From positions 22,001-86,000 of the forward strand of contig JAFSDJ010000066.1 of assembly GCA_017436305.1 (NCBI GenBank): a stretch of DNA of 64,000 nt, given 5' to 3'. The DNA comes from Lachnospiraceae bacterium (GTDB lineage: Bacteria; Bacillota; Clostridia; Lachnospirales; Lachnospiraceae). How positions within the stretch are numbered: position 1 is the first letter of the stretch; every line of letters begins with the position of its first letter. A program made the translations under genes and the position numbers. The notes below the pieces were generated by a model that was not told where the DNA came from, did not search any database, and saw nothing but the letters and a program-made list of their open reading frames with translations. This document shows positions 35,553 through 44,973 of the stretch, piece after piece.

Positions 35553-36610
35553 TACATTCCTCCAAAGGTAACACCTGCAATAAGCGCTATGGAAATAAAA
35601 AACATCACCATAGTACAAAGGGTAATCTGAAACATATGAAAGGTGCCATTTCCCATCTGGTCAATAAACTGCACCTGCTTTTTTTCACCGAATATTCCAA
35701 CTAAAGCACCTGCCAGCTTCAAAGCACCCCCAATACAAAAAAGCTTCATAAGTGGAAATAAACAAATAACAATAAGAATAATCAATGCCACTACTCCAAT
35801 GCTGTTTTTTATTAAAAGTGCCGAACCGAAAAACACCTCTGTCATAGAATCACTAACATCTCCAAGTCCCGGTATCATTCCAACGGATTTTTGTACAAGC
35901 TTTGTATTAAAATTGTCAATGGCAGGCGTTAGCATAGAGTGAATCATACTGCTGCCTATAGTAAGAAAGGAAGCCGCCTTTATCCCTCCCTTTATAACTT
36001 TATCTAAAAGCTTTATAATTCCTTCAAACCGTTTATTTCCCGAAACTCCATTCATAACAGTTAAAAATGCATAACACTGGCAAAGGGGAATGAATATGGA
36101 AACTAACACACATTCCACTCCATAAATAATAAAAAATGCCAGCTGATAATAGCTGTAGGCAGTTACGGTTCCTGCCAAAAAGCACATGCTTAGGCTGTAT
36201 GCCGGTATAAAAACCTTCATAAAATCCACAATTTTCCCGGTTGCATCCATGGCAATCTCTATAGATAGATTAAAACTTTTAAACAAAATAATAGCTAATA
36301 ATAGCAATATGAAATATCCGGCAAATTCTGTTACCTGTTTATTTTCTAAAAGCTCCGTTACATTAGTAAGCAGTGCTCCAAATATTCCGATTGCCAACAC
36401 AGCCAGAAAAATATTTTTGCTTTCTAAAAATCCCTGACTTAAGGCATTTTTTACTGCCTCCCATAAATAGGATATGCTAAATTCCATATCTCCCTTCATG
36501 ATTTTATCAAGCATGTCCTGAAAGGTAATGGCGCCTGATGGGAAAATATCAGAAAGCAGGTCATTTATGTAAGAAAAATCAATTTGTTCTAATAATCCGG
36601 TCTCATCCAC
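35552..36610 (-). CDS. spoIIIAE: Stage III sporulation protein AE
   Basis: This polytopic membrane protein of the SpoIIIA-SpoIIQ channel has 352 residues and about six to eight hydrophobic segments. Recognisable stretches are FLAVLAIGIFGALLTNV, a conserved MIPGLGDVSDSMTEVF segment, and the C-terminal GALKLAGALVGIFGEKK. It follows spoIIIAD by 3 bases. Confidence 0.94.
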   Translation of the reverse strand: MDETGLLEQIDFSYINDLLSDIFPSGAITFQDMLDKIMKGDMEFSISYLWEAVKNALSQGFLESKNIFLAVLAIGIFGALLTNVTELLENKQVTEFAGYFILLLLAIILFKSFNLSIEIAMDATGKIVDFMKVFIPAYSLSMCFLAGTVTAYSYYQLAFFIIYGVECVLVSIFIPLCQCYAFLTVMNGVSGNKRFEGIIKLLDKVIKGGIKAASFLTIGSSMIHSMLTPAIDNFNTKLVQKSVGMIPGLGDVSDSMTEVFFGSALLIKNSIGVVALIILIVICLFPLMKLFCIGGALKLAGALVGIFGEKKQVQFIDQMGNGTFHMFQITLCTMVMFFISIALIAGVTFGGM

Positions 36611-36613
36611 AAC

Positions 36614-37000
36614 TTATCCTCCATATTCCTTTAGGGTTTCCATTAAAGTAAGCAAAATAGGAAGCCCCAGCATTAAGACAGACAATTTTCCACCAAGTTC
36701 TATCTGACCGGCAATGGCACCACAGCCTGCGTCTTTGCATAGATTGGAGCAAAACTCACAAATATAGGCAATTCCAATTACCTTCATTAATATATTTAAA
36801 TAGCTTCGGTACTCACCTACATAGGAATAAAATTCCTCCAACACTTTTGTAATATTTAGAAAATATGATAACACCATAGTTAGTATACAAAGGCTTGTAC
36901 CTAATATAATATAAAAGCCAAATTCCGGTCTGCTTTGTCTGATTTGAATGACTAAAAGTACTGCTGCCACTCCTAAAAACCCAATTTTTACAATATCCAT
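36614..37000 (-). CDS. spoIIIAD: Stage III sporulation protein AD
   Basis: A 128-residue membrane protein with four hydrophobic segments. IAYICEFCSNLCKDAGCGAI near residue 75 is characteristic of SpoIIIAD. It lies between spoIIIAC and spoIIIAE, with short gaps on both sides, and presumably forms part of the channel's membrane base. Confidence 0.93.
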   Translation of the reverse strand: MDIVKIGFLGVAAVLLVIQIRQSRPEFGFYIILGTSLCILTMVLSYFLNITKVLEEFYSYVGEYRSYLNILMKVIGIAYICEFCSNLCKDAGCGAIAGQIELGGKLSVLMLGLPILLTLMETLKEYGG

Positions 37001-37011
37001 TCCGTTCTCTC

Positions 37012-37206
37012 CTATAACTGAAACAAGGTCTGCATAGTTTCAAATAAATCATAAACATAAGGCACTACCCAGGACATAACAATAATCAACCCTGCTAACC
37101 CTAATAAAAAAGCATGTTCTTCTCTTCCACTATGCTTTAAAACCTGTCCTAATATAGTTACTAAAATTCCAACAGCCGCAATTTTAAAAATAATTCCTAT
37201 GCTCAT
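37012..37206 (-). CDS. spoIIIAC: Stage III sporulation protein AC
   Basis: A 64-residue protein with two membrane segments, starting MSIGIIFKIAAVGILVTIL and containing VLKHSGREEHAFLLGLAG, a conserved SpoIIIAC pattern. The ATG at 37204-37206 follows AAGGGG; the longer upstream frame overlaps spoIIIAB and gives a non-family N-terminus. Confidence 0.92.
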   Translation of the reverse strand: MSIGIIFKIAAVGILVTILGQVLKHSGREEHAFLLGLAGLIIVMSWVVPYVYDLFETMQTLFQL

Positions 37207-37232
37207 CTTATCCCCTTTTTCAATCCGGCATT

Positions 37233-37745
37233 TTACCAAAGTATGACAATCATTAAAATTCCACACATAACGCCTAATGTCTGATATAACTTACACTTCT
37301 CTTTTTTCTGTTCCAAAAGTTCTTTTAATGTTTCCTCTACCCTCTGTTTATAATCGATTAATGCACCAAACTGACCTTCCACAGTGCCAAAGCCTGTCTG
37401 CTTCATAGCCCCCCTAAACTGTAAAAAATCGGCTTCTTCCATATCTTCCCGTAAGATTTCACTTTTTTCCTGCCAGATTTCCTCTAAGGCTGCACCAGTC
37501 TGTTTTTCTGATTCTTCATAAAGCTCTCTTAAAAACTGCTTCCACTTTCCATCAAATCTTGTACCTGTATGAAAAAAAGCTTCCGGCAGGGTATCTTTTT
37601 CTGTTCTGATCCGGTCACATATAAAAGTAAGCATCTTCTTAATTCTTTCTAAAATCAATATTCTCTGCTTATAATCCTCAGCAAATGCCATGCCCAGTCC
37701 GCTGCTTCCTATAAACAGCAGTAAAAATCCCAGATATTTCACCAT
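37233..37745 (-). CDS. spoIIIAB: Stage III sporulation protein AB
   Basis: A 170-residue membrane-anchored protein: N-terminal hydrophobic helix (LGFLLLFIGSSGLGMAFA), a soluble helical domain resembling GspF/T4SS pilus-assembly proteins, and a short C-terminal hydrophobic segment (LGVMCGILMIVILW). It starts 7 bases inside the end of spoIIIAA. Confidence 0.92.
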   Translation of the reverse strand: MVKYLGFLLLFIGSSGLGMAFAEDYKQRILILERIKKMLTFICDRIRTEKDTLPEAFFHTGTRFDGKWKQFLRELYEESEKQTGAALEEIWQEKSEILREDMEEADFLQFRGAMKQTGFGTVEGQFGALIDYKQRVEETLKELLEQKKEKCKLYQTLGVMCGILMIVILW

Positions 37746-38692
37746 GAACGCCCCTTTTCATCATAAATTTGAAGTACAGGCTCTTTGCTTTCATTTCTTT
37801 TTAGCACAACGAACCGCTGAAAGCATTTCTCTGCTAAAAGCTCTTTTAAAAAGCTTTTTTGGTGGATTTCCTCTAAGCTTTCTCCATGAATGGTTACTAA
37901 CACCTGACAGCCACAGTGGATTACTTTTTTTAAAGCTTTTACATCTTCTACTGTGCCAAGTTCATCAATAGCCACTACCTTTGGTGCCATGGAGCGAATA
38001 AGCATCATCATTCCGTGAACTTTCGGACATCTGTCTAACACATCTGTACGGATGCCAATTTTATTTTGAGGCTCTCCCATAAAGCAACCTGCAATCTCGC
38101 TTCTTTCATCTACTACACCAACCGTCTGTCCTAATGACCACTTGTTTCCGTCTGAAATTTCCCTGATTAAATCCCGAAGTAGTGTGGTCTTTCCAAGTCC
38201 CGGCGGGGATATGATTAAAGTATTGTAAACCTCTCTTCTCTGATACACCTCTCCCTTTTTATACAAAAATGGAATCACTGGTTTTGCTGCACCGATTACT
38301 TCATGCGAAAGGCGAATGTTCAAAAAACGAATATTTTTTATAGATTCTATGCATTCCCCTTCTAATACAATTTCTCCGGCGACTCCTATCCGGTGTCCCC
38401 CTGCTACTGTTAAAAACCCCTGCTTTAACTGTTCCTTATAGGCATAAGGGGAGTATTTGCATATGTAACTTATAATATCCTGGATTTCTTCCTTGGTAAA
38501 AGAAATACCTTTCCTTTTTTCCTCCGTAACATGCCCCAATCCGTCTATGTAATACTCTTTATCCTTTATGTTTAAAATAACAGGACTTCCAATTCTTATT
38601 CGAATTTCCCTTAAGTTCTCCATCTGCCCTGCCGCCTGTTCAAATAACTTTCGAATGGGCATAGGAAATAATTGTAATAATGTTTCGTCCAT
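37739..38692 (-). CDS. spoIIIAA: Stage III sporulation protein AA (secretion-type ATPase)
   Basis: SpoIIIAA is the ATPase of the SpoIIIA complex, related to type II/IV secretion ATPases. The 317-residue protein has Walker A in SPPGLGKTTLLRDLIREI near residue 170, Walker B in KVVAIDELGTVEDV near 245, and a C-terminal HCGCQVLVTIHGES segment. Its start ATG lies about 20 bases downstream of a sigma-E-like promoter. It heads the eight-gene operon, all members of which look full length. Confidence 0.95.
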   Translation of the reverse strand: MDETLLQLFPMPIRKLFEQAAGQMENLREIRIRIGSPVILNIKDKEYYIDGLGHVTEEKRKGISFTKEEIQDIISYICKYSPYAYKEQLKQGFLTVAGGHRIGVAGEIVLEGECIESIKNIRFLNIRLSHEVIGAAKPVIPFLYKKGEVYQRREVYNTLIISPPGLGKTTLLRDLIREISDGNKWSLGQTVGVVDERSEIAGCFMGEPQNKIGIRTDVLDRCPKVHGMMMLIRSMAPKVVAIDELGTVEDVKALKKVIHCGCQVLVTIHGESLEEIHQKSFLKELLAEKCFQRFVVLKRNESKEPVLQIYDEKGRSW

Positions 38693-38712
38693 AGTCTGTC
38701 ACCTCTTATCTC

Positions 38713-38741
38713 AATATATGAAAACTTGTACAACTTATGAC
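38713..38741 (-). promoter_or_regulatory. Sigma-E-like promoter of the spoIIIA operon
   Basis: On the minus strand GTCATAA (38735-38741) is followed after 14 bases by CATATATT (38713-38720), just upstream of spoIIIAA. This fits the mother-cell sigma-E pattern (GTCATATT and CATACAAT) known to drive spoIIIA in Bacillus. The match is imperfect and the call is by eye. Confidence 0.5.
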
Positions 38742-38891
38742 TACTATTTTTAGAGTTTTTATACTGTATTTTTTTGAAAAAGATGGAGTTTTTTAGAAAA
38801 GTCGAAATTTGTTCATATTGTATAGCAAAAAATACAAGAAAAATTAGAAAAAACACTGGACAATCGAAAAAAAAATGGTATTATATAGTTA

Positions 38892-39000
38892 TAAGAAACA
38901 GAATAACTGTTTCTTACGATTTATATCATTTTTGTTATAAATCCCTTTATACAATTTTCCCTTATATAAATAGGTCAGTTTTTAACTGTCCTATTTTTTT
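38892..39000 (+). ncRNA. Candidate small RNA, plus strand
   Basis: On the plus strand TGGACA (38857-38862) precedes, by 16 bases, TATTAT (38879-38884). About eight bases later a perfect hairpin begins (TAAGAAACAG, loop AATAA, CTGTTTCTTA; 38892-38916). After a 50-base A/T-rich spacer comes a second hairpin (38968-38996: AAATAGG and CAGTT arms with one T-T mismatch) followed by a T run to 39000, a classic plus-strand terminator. No plus-strand gene ends here, so the unit looks like a roughly 110-base RNA. It resembles no RNA family I know. Confidence 0.4.
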
Positions 39001-39028
39001 GTTATAACAACAAGGTAACTGGCAAAAT

Positions 39029-39058
39029 AAAAGAGACTGTCAAAAAACAGTCTCTTTT
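39029..39058 (-). terminator. Intrinsic terminator after the Fn3-like protein gene
   Basis: A perfect 11-bp stem (AAAAGAGACTG with CAGTCTCTTTT) lies 13 bases past the stop codon and is followed on the minus strand by ATTTTGCC. The stem core equals that of the rny terminator. Confidence 0.85.
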
Positions 39059-39071
39059 GTATTTTACATTC

Positions 39072-40310
39072 TTAATTGCTAAATCCCGGATCACTTGCAA
39101 TAGAAGTCGATTTTTTGCTCTTAATTTTCTTCGTTGCTTTTACGCAGAAGTAAACTCTCTTATTGGAAGCAACCTTTGTTTCGCCAATTGCAGTAGTTGT
39201 AAAGGATGTATCCTTAGAACCTGCTTCACCAATTTTTGTCATGCTGGTAACATCCGGATAAGCTCCTGCATAAATATCATAACCTGCAGCACCTGTTACA
39301 GGAGTCCAGCTGATTACTGCCTTTTCATCTTCCTGAGTTACACCGGTAATCTGCGGTTGCATTAACGCTGCACCTACTTTAGACCATGCACCATATTTCT
39401 TCTTACCATCTACTGTAATATATGGACGAACTTTAATCTTATAGAAATACTTGCTGGAAGCTTTTGTGTATGTATAATATGTCTTCTTTGTATTAAGTGA
39501 TTTTACAAGCTTTCCTTTGTTGTTATAAATTTTCACCTGATAACCATCAACAAGCTTGTTGGAAGATGTCCATGTAAAGTCAATGGACTTGGTTCCTCTT
39601 TCCCAACTGCTCTCTCCTGAAACAGTTACTGATTTAGGAGTAGTCTTTACAGTACCATAGCTTTCCATACCAAGTGCTGAATATTTCTGTGCTGTCATTC
39701 TGACTGGTACAACCTTTACATAATATGCACTTCCCTGCTTTTTACCTTTTACAGTTAGTGTACGACCTGTCATACGAACAACAAATTTAGCATTGCTGTA
39801 CGAAGTGCCAACGTATACATCATAGCAGTTAGCCCCATTTGCTTCCGGCCATGAAAAAGTAACACTTGTCTTGGTTGCACCTGTCTGGGTAATACCGGTA
39901 ACACTGTAAGGAATTGTAGCTACTTCAATGGCCTCTGACCATGCACCATCAACGGTGTATTTTTTAAGTGTGGCATCATAGTACATTGCTTTAATACGTA
40001 CATACCAGCTTGTTCCTCTTTCCATACCAATTAAGGTAGCTGCAGTTACATCAGAGCCTACATAGCCTTTATCTACCCATACTTTATTGTCCTTGGAACA
40101 TTGAACAATATATCTGTTAAAATTGTTAGCAGAATCTGCCGGTGCTTTCCAGCTGATGCTTACTTTTGTTGCTGCTGCTGCTGTCTGCTTTAATTCTGTT
40201 GGCTGTGTGTTGGCTGCCGATGCATCCATTTTAACGCACATTACCAGTACGCATGCCAAAAGCAATCCAAACAGCGGAGTCATTTTGTTGGAAACACGAA
40301 TCTTTTTCAT
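39072..40310 (-). CDS. Secreted protein with fibronectin type III-like repeats
   Basis: Function is unknown. The 412-residue protein has a signal peptide (hydrophobic core about 12-28, cleavage near DASAA) and about four Fn3-like modules. These are recognised by repeated patterns such as ATKVSISWKAPADSAN, TKTSVTFSWPEANGANCY and EKAVISWTPVTGAAGYDIY, each followed by a YYVKV/YFYKI-type strand. There is no catalytic domain or sorting motif. It resembles the C-terminal part of the secreted protease at 5.6 kb in its lysine- and tyrosine-rich Fn3 style. It has its own promoter and terminator, so it is probably monocistronic. Confidence 0.8.
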   Translation of the reverse strand: MKKIRVSNKMTPLFGLLLACVLVMCVKMDASAANTQPTELKQTAAAATKVSISWKAPADSANNFNRYIVQCSKDNKVWVDKGYVGSDVTAATLIGMERGTSWYVRIKAMYYDATLKKYTVDGAWSEAIEVATIPYSVTGITQTGATKTSVTFSWPEANGANCYDVYVGTSYSNAKFVVRMTGRTLTVKGKKQGSAYYVKVVPVRMTAQKYSALGMESYGTVKTTPKSVTVSGESSWERGTKSIDFTWTSSNKLVDGYQVKIYNNKGKLVKSLNTKKTYYTYTKASSKYFYKIKVRPYITVDGKKKYGAWSKVGAALMQPQITGVTQEDEKAVISWTPVTGAAGYDIYAGAYPDVTSMTKIGEAGSKDTSFTTTAIGETKVASNKRVYFCVKATKKIKSKKSTSIASDPGFSN

Positions 40311-40338
40311 GAAATTTCCCCCTTATTATTATTTTAGT

Positions 40339-40390
40339 CAGACTATCAGTCTGCTATTTTTATTTTAGCTTGTACACCCCTAATTGACAA
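40339..40390 (-). promoter_or_regulatory. Promoter of the Fn3-like protein gene, with a 5'-leader hairpin
   Basis: On the minus strand TTGTCA (40385-40390) is followed after 17 bases by TAAAAT (40362-40367). The leader then contains a small CAGACT/AGTCTG inverted repeat (40339-40353) before the GGGGGAAA ribosome-binding site. Confidence 0.65.
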
Positions 40391-40455
40391 GAACTTTTTT
40401 ACAAATTGTACCCTTCCATTTCTTAAACTTATCTTAATCTGAAATTACATAAAAA

Positions 40456-43400
40456 TCAGGACACGAAATCAAACAGACTAATCTGATTAGACTCCGGCAA
40501 ATCTCCCAGCAGATTCAGCTTATCCATAAGCTCTATAATGGTTTTAGACACCTTAGTTCTTTGTCTGAAATCATCCTTAGATAAATAAGGACCATCCTTA
40601 GAAGCCTCCATAATTGCCTCGGCTGCTTTCTCACCAAGACCGTCTATACTGCTTAAAGAAGGCATTAATTTTCCATCCACAATCTGAAACAGTCTGGAAT
40701 TGGATTTAAAAATATCAATAGGAACAAAATCAAAACCCCTTGCATACATTTCCTGTACAATCTTCATATCCTTATAAGTATCCTGCTCTTTTTTGGAAAG
40801 ATCATCTTTCCGGCTGTTATACTCTGCCATAACATTTTCCAGATGTTTTTGTCCCTGACACATAATTTCATAGGAAAAAGCTGAAGCCCTGATACTAAAA
40901 TAGGCTGCATAATAAGCCAGTGGATAATTCACTTTACAATATGCAATTCGCCACGCCATCATAACGTAAGCCGCCGCATGTGCTTTTGGGAACATGTACT
41001 TAATTTTCTTACAGGACCATATGTACCAGTCCGGTACGCCTGCTGCCGTCATAGCTTCTTCCCACTCCGGTTTTAAGCCTTTTCCCTTTCTTACACTTTC
41101 CATAATGGTAAAGGAAAGTGCCTCTTCTACCCCGGTGTTAATCAAATAGGTCATAATATCGTCACGGGTACAAATGGCTGTGGAAATGGTTGCCTTTCCT
41201 TCTTCAATTAAGGTTTGGGCATTACCAAGCCACACATCTGTTCCATGAGACAAACCGGAAATACGAACTAAATCCGAAAAGGAGGACGGCTTTGTATCCA
41301 CTAACATTTGGATAACAAAATCTGTTCCAAATTCCGGTATTCCAAGTGAGCCTAAAGGACAACCATCAATCTGGTCCGGTGTAATCCCCAAAGCCTGCGT
41401 GCTTCTAAATAAGGACATAACCTGTTGATCATCTAATGGAATTTTAACCGCGTCGATACCCGTTAAATCCTCTAACATACGAATCATGGTAGGATCGTCG
41501 TGTCCAAGTATATCAAGCTTTAACAGATTATGGTCAATGGAGTGATAATCAAAGTGGGTTGTTACAATATCCGTTGTCATATCATTGGCCGGATGCTGGA
41601 TAGGGGTAAAGGAGTTAATATCCTGGCCAAGAGGCAATACAATAATACCTCCCGGGTGCTGTCCGGTAGAACGTCTGATGCCTGTACAACCTTCTACTAT
41701 TCGATTAATTTCACATGTTCTCTTTCTCTGCCCTCTTTCTTCAAAATAATTTTTAACATATCCGAAAGCAGTTTTATCCGCCAATGTACCAATGGTTCCG
41801 GCTCTGAAGGTCTGGCCTGCACCGAAAATAACTTCTGTATATTTATGTGCCTTACTTTGGTATTCACCGGAAAAATTTAAGTCAATATCCGGTTCCTTAT
41901 CCCCCTTAAATCCAAGGAATGTTTCAAACGGAATGTCAAATCCGTCTTTCTTTAAAGGCTCACCACAGTTTGGACAGTTCTTATCCGGCATATCACAGCC
42001 GGCACGGCCTGCATAAGCCCTTACCTCCTCTGAAGTAAAATCGCTGTAATGGCATTTGGTACAATAATAGTGTGGACTTAGAGGATTTACCTCAGTAATT
42101 CCCGACATGGTAGCCACAAAGGAAGACCCTACGGAGCCACGGGAACCTACCAGATAGCCATCCTCTACGGACTTCCATACTAACTTCTGGGCAATAATAT
42201 ACATAACGGCAAATCCATTGGTAATAATGGAATTTAGTTCCTTCTGTAGTCTTTTTTCTACGATTTCAGGAAGCTCATCCCCGTACATTTCCCTTGCCCT
42301 GTTATAGCAAATATCCGTTAAGGTTTTATCACTGTCTTCAATAACAGGCGGACACTTGTCCGGACGCACCGGATCAATGGATTCAATCTGGTCTGCAATC
42401 AGGTTTGTATTGGTAATCACTACTTCCCTTGCTTTGTCACTTCCCAGATAAGCAAATTCCTCTAACATTTCCTCTGTGGTACGAAGGTATAAAGGTGCTT
42501 GGTCGTCTGCATCCTTAAAACCTTTTCCGGTCATAATAATTCTTCGATAAACTTCATCCTCAGGGTCTAAAAAATGCACGTCACAGGTTGCGCAGACCGG
42601 CTTGTTAAACTGTTCACCCAGTTTACAAATCTGCTTATTAATATCCTGAATTTCTTCCATGGAGGAAATGTTTACTTTTTCAGATGCAATCATAAATGCA
42701 TTGTTTCCGGTAGGCTGAATTTCCAGATAGTCATAAAATTTTACAATTCTGGCAATTTCTTCATTACTTTTTCCGTCTAATAACGCCCTATAAAGCTCTC
42801 CTGCTTCACAGGCGCTGCCTAAAATCAGCCCTTCTCTGTTAGCTAAAATACGACTTTTAGGAATACGTGGTCTCTTGTTATAATAAGTTAAATGAGACTC
42901 GGAAATCAGTCTGTACATATTCACTCGTCCCACATCATTTTTTGCTAAAATAATCGCATGGTAAGAAGGCAGCTTTTTAATGGAGTCTACACTGGAAGCT
43001 CCCATTTCATTTACCTTATTTAATGTGTCTGCTCCCCGTTCTTTCAGCATCTTGATAAACTTCACAAAAATCTCTGCTGTAGCAGCTGCATCATCTACTG
43101 CTCTATGGTGATTTTCCAGTGAAATGCCAAGGGTTTTTGCTACTGCATCTAAAGTATGCTTTGCCTGATTTGTTAATAACATTCTGGAAATACCAACTGT
43201 ATCTACATAAGTAAAATCAGTTTCTATATTCTGTCTTTTTGCATTTTCCAAAATAAAGCTCATATCAAAGTTAGCATTATGTGCTACTAAAACAGAGTCC
43301 TTTGCAAATTCTAAAAATTCTGGTAAAACATCTGTAATAACCGGAGCATCTAACACATCCTCGTCTTTAATTCCGGTAAGCTTTTCAATCTGGAAAGGAA

Positions 43401-44970
43401 TAGGCTCCTTAGGATTTACAAAAGTAGAATATCTGTCTACAATTTCTCCTCCTGCTACCTTTACCGCTCCAATTTCAATAATGTTGTTTTTAATAGGGGA
43501 AAAGCCCGTAGTTTCAATATCAAACACTACATATGTTTCCTCTAAGGACTGATTTTTGGAGTTGGTTACAATATCTTTTAAATCATCTACCAGGTAAGCC
43601 TCTACTCCGTAAATAATTTTAAAGAAATCCTGCCTGTTGGGATTTTCATCCCCTGCTTCCTTTCGTTTTGCTTTTTCTTCCTTCCACAAATCCTGCCATG
43701 CATGGAATGCTTCCGGGAATGCCTGGGCAACGCCATGGTCTGTAATGGCAATTGCCGGATGCCCCCATTTATAAGCTCTTTTCACAATGGCTTTTGCATC
43801 GGAAACACCATCCATATCACTCATTTTTGTGTGACAATGAAGCTCTACACGCTTTTGCACACTTAAATCGTTTCTGGAAGTGGTAAAATCGGGAATTTTC
43901 TTAATGCCATTTACGGAACCCAATGTTAATTCATTATCGAATTTATCTACCATAGCCATGGCACTGATTTTGAAAAAGGCTCCTTTCTTTAGTTCTCCTA
44001 AAAGCTCAGGAAGCTGTTCATTATGAACAAATATTTTGGTAGTAATGGTATCTGTAAAGTCTGTAATCTGGAAAATAACAATAGTCTTTTCATTTCGAAT
44101 TTCCCTTGTATCTAAACCTAGAACCTTACCACGTATAGTTACCTCCCCAATTTCTCCAATAATCTGGTCAATGGTCGTAATCTCTTCGTCCTCAAAATCC
44201 CTGCCAAAAATAACATCCGGGTTAGCATCCTTTTTAGGCATTCGTTTAAAACTTCCCTGTTTCCTTTCCGGTTTAGGTGGTGCCCCTGCCGGTGCCTTAG
44301 CAACTGTTTTTTCGGAGACTTTCTCTTCTGCTTCCTTCCGTTCTTCCTGCCCTGTTGCCTCTGCCCCTTCAAAATCGTTATCCCCTCTGTTACTTTCGAT
44401 TCTGGACATAATCTCAGATACTTGGCGGGCAATTTTAATATCGTCCTCTTCATGACCTTTTTTCTTTCTTTCTTCATAAGAGGTTTCGATTAAAATAGGT
44501 ACTCCACATCTTTCATGGAATACCTTTTCTAAAATGTCCGTAAGCTCCGTTGCTTTCATTTTGGAAGTTACCGTATCTTCTAAAGTAAGGCTTACTTTTC
44601 CACCTTCTTTAAATTCTATTTTTCCATGTTTTAACATCATATAAAGTACCGGAGAATACTCTCTTAATTCTAAAAATAAACTTTCTTTGTATACATGATA
44701 CAGTGTTTCCGGTGTGTACTGACCGGAAAGCACAAATTTTTCATAAATTTTTATAGTAATAGGCTGGTTTGGAAACAGTTGTTTTTTGATTTCCTGCTCT
44801 ATTTTAAAAATCAGTTCTTTTTCTATTAGTCTTCTGCTTTCTATATAAATACGTAGAAAATCTCTAAGCTTTGTAGAAGAAATACGCTGTATTTGTACTT
44901 CTTCTAACAAATCTTTTAAATCACTATGAAGTTGTAAAGTTGGAAATACTTCTAAAAAACTTTTTGCCAT
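40456..44970 (-). CDS. polC: DNA polymerase III alpha subunit, PolC type
   Basis: PolC is the replicative polymerase of low-GC Gram-positives, with a built-in proofreading exonuclease. The 1504-residue protein has an N-terminal domain, an OB fold (about 270-350), a PHP domain (ELHCHTKMSDMDGV near 377) interrupted by the DEDD exonuclease (VVFDIETTGFSP near 480, HNANFDMSF near 565), then the polymerase core (YLVGSRGSVGSSF, KEPDIDLNFSGEYQ with the catalytic aspartates) and a zinc motif (CTKCHYSDF, CPNCGEPL). It starts 3 bases after ispG. Confidence 0.98.
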   Translation of the reverse strand: MAKSFLEVFPTLQLHSDLKDLLEEVQIQRISSTKLRDFLRIYIESRRLIEKELIFKIEQEIKKQLFPNQPITIKIYEKFVLSGQYTPETLYHVYKESLFLELREYSPVLYMMLKHGKIEFKEGGKVSLTLEDTVTSKMKATELTDILEKVFHERCGVPILIETSYEERKKKGHEEDDIKIARQVSEIMSRIESNRGDNDFEGAEATGQEERKEAEEKVSEKTVAKAPAGAPPKPERKQGSFKRMPKKDANPDVIFGRDFEDEEITTIDQIIGEIGEVTIRGKVLGLDTREIRNEKTIVIFQITDFTDTITTKIFVHNEQLPELLGELKKGAFFKISAMAMVDKFDNELTLGSVNGIKKIPDFTTSRNDLSVQKRVELHCHTKMSDMDGVSDAKAIVKRAYKWGHPAIAITDHGVAQAFPEAFHAWQDLWKEEKAKRKEAGDENPNRQDFFKIIYGVEAYLVDDLKDIVTNSKNQSLEETYVVFDIETTGFSPIKNNIIEIGAVKVAGGEIVDRYSTFVNPKEPIPFQIEKLTGIKDEDVLDAPVITDVLPEFLEFAKDSVLVAHNANFDMSFILENAKRQNIETDFTYVDTVGISRMLLTNQAKHTLDAVAKTLGISLENHHRAVDDAAATAEIFVKFIKMLKERGADTLNKVNEMGASSVDSIKKLPSYHAIILAKNDVGRVNMYRLISESHLTYYNKRPRIPKSRILANREGLILGSACEAGELYRALLDGKSNEEIARIVKFYDYLEIQPTGNNAFMIASEKVNISSMEEIQDINKQICKLGEQFNKPVCATCDVHFLDPEDEVYRRIIMTGKGFKDADDQAPLYLRTTEEMLEEFAYLGSDKAREVVITNTNLIADQIESIDPVRPDKCPPVIEDSDKTLTDICYNRAREMYGDELPEIVEKRLQKELNSIITNGFAVMYIIAQKLVWKSVEDGYLVGSRGSVGSSFVATMSGITEVNPLSPHYYCTKCHYSDFTSEEVRAYAGRAGCDMPDKNCPNCGEPLKKDGFDIPFETFLGFKGDKEPDIDLNFSGEYQSKAHKYTEVIFGAGQTFRAGTIGTLADKTAFGYVKNYFEERGQRKRTCEINRIVEGCTGIRRSTGQHPGGIIVLPLGQDINSFTPIQHPANDMTTDIVTTHFDYHSIDHNLLKLDILGHDDPTMIRMLEDLTGIDAVKIPLDDQQVMSLFRSTQALGITPDQIDGCPLGSLGIPEFGTDFVIQMLVDTKPSSFSDLVRISGLSHGTDVWLGNAQTLIEEGKATISTAICTRDDIMTYLINTGVEEALSFTIMESVRKGKGLKPEWEEAMTAAGVPDWYIWSCKKIKYMFPKAHAAAYVMMAWRIAYCKVNYPLAYYAAYFSIRASAFSYEIMCQGQKHLENVMAEYNSRKDDLSKKEQDTYKDMKIVQEMYARGFDFVPIDIFKSNSRLFQIVDGKLMPSLSSIDGLGEKAAEAIMEASKDGPYLSKDDFRQRTKVSKTIIELMDKLNLLGDLPESNQISLFDFVS

Positions 44971-44973
44971 GTT

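Noticed and set aside
38774-39007. 77-residue plus-strand frame between spoIIIAA and the Fn3-like gene
   Set aside because: No ribosome-binding site, low-complexity lysine and aromatic content, and it reads through two hairpins better explained as a small RNA.
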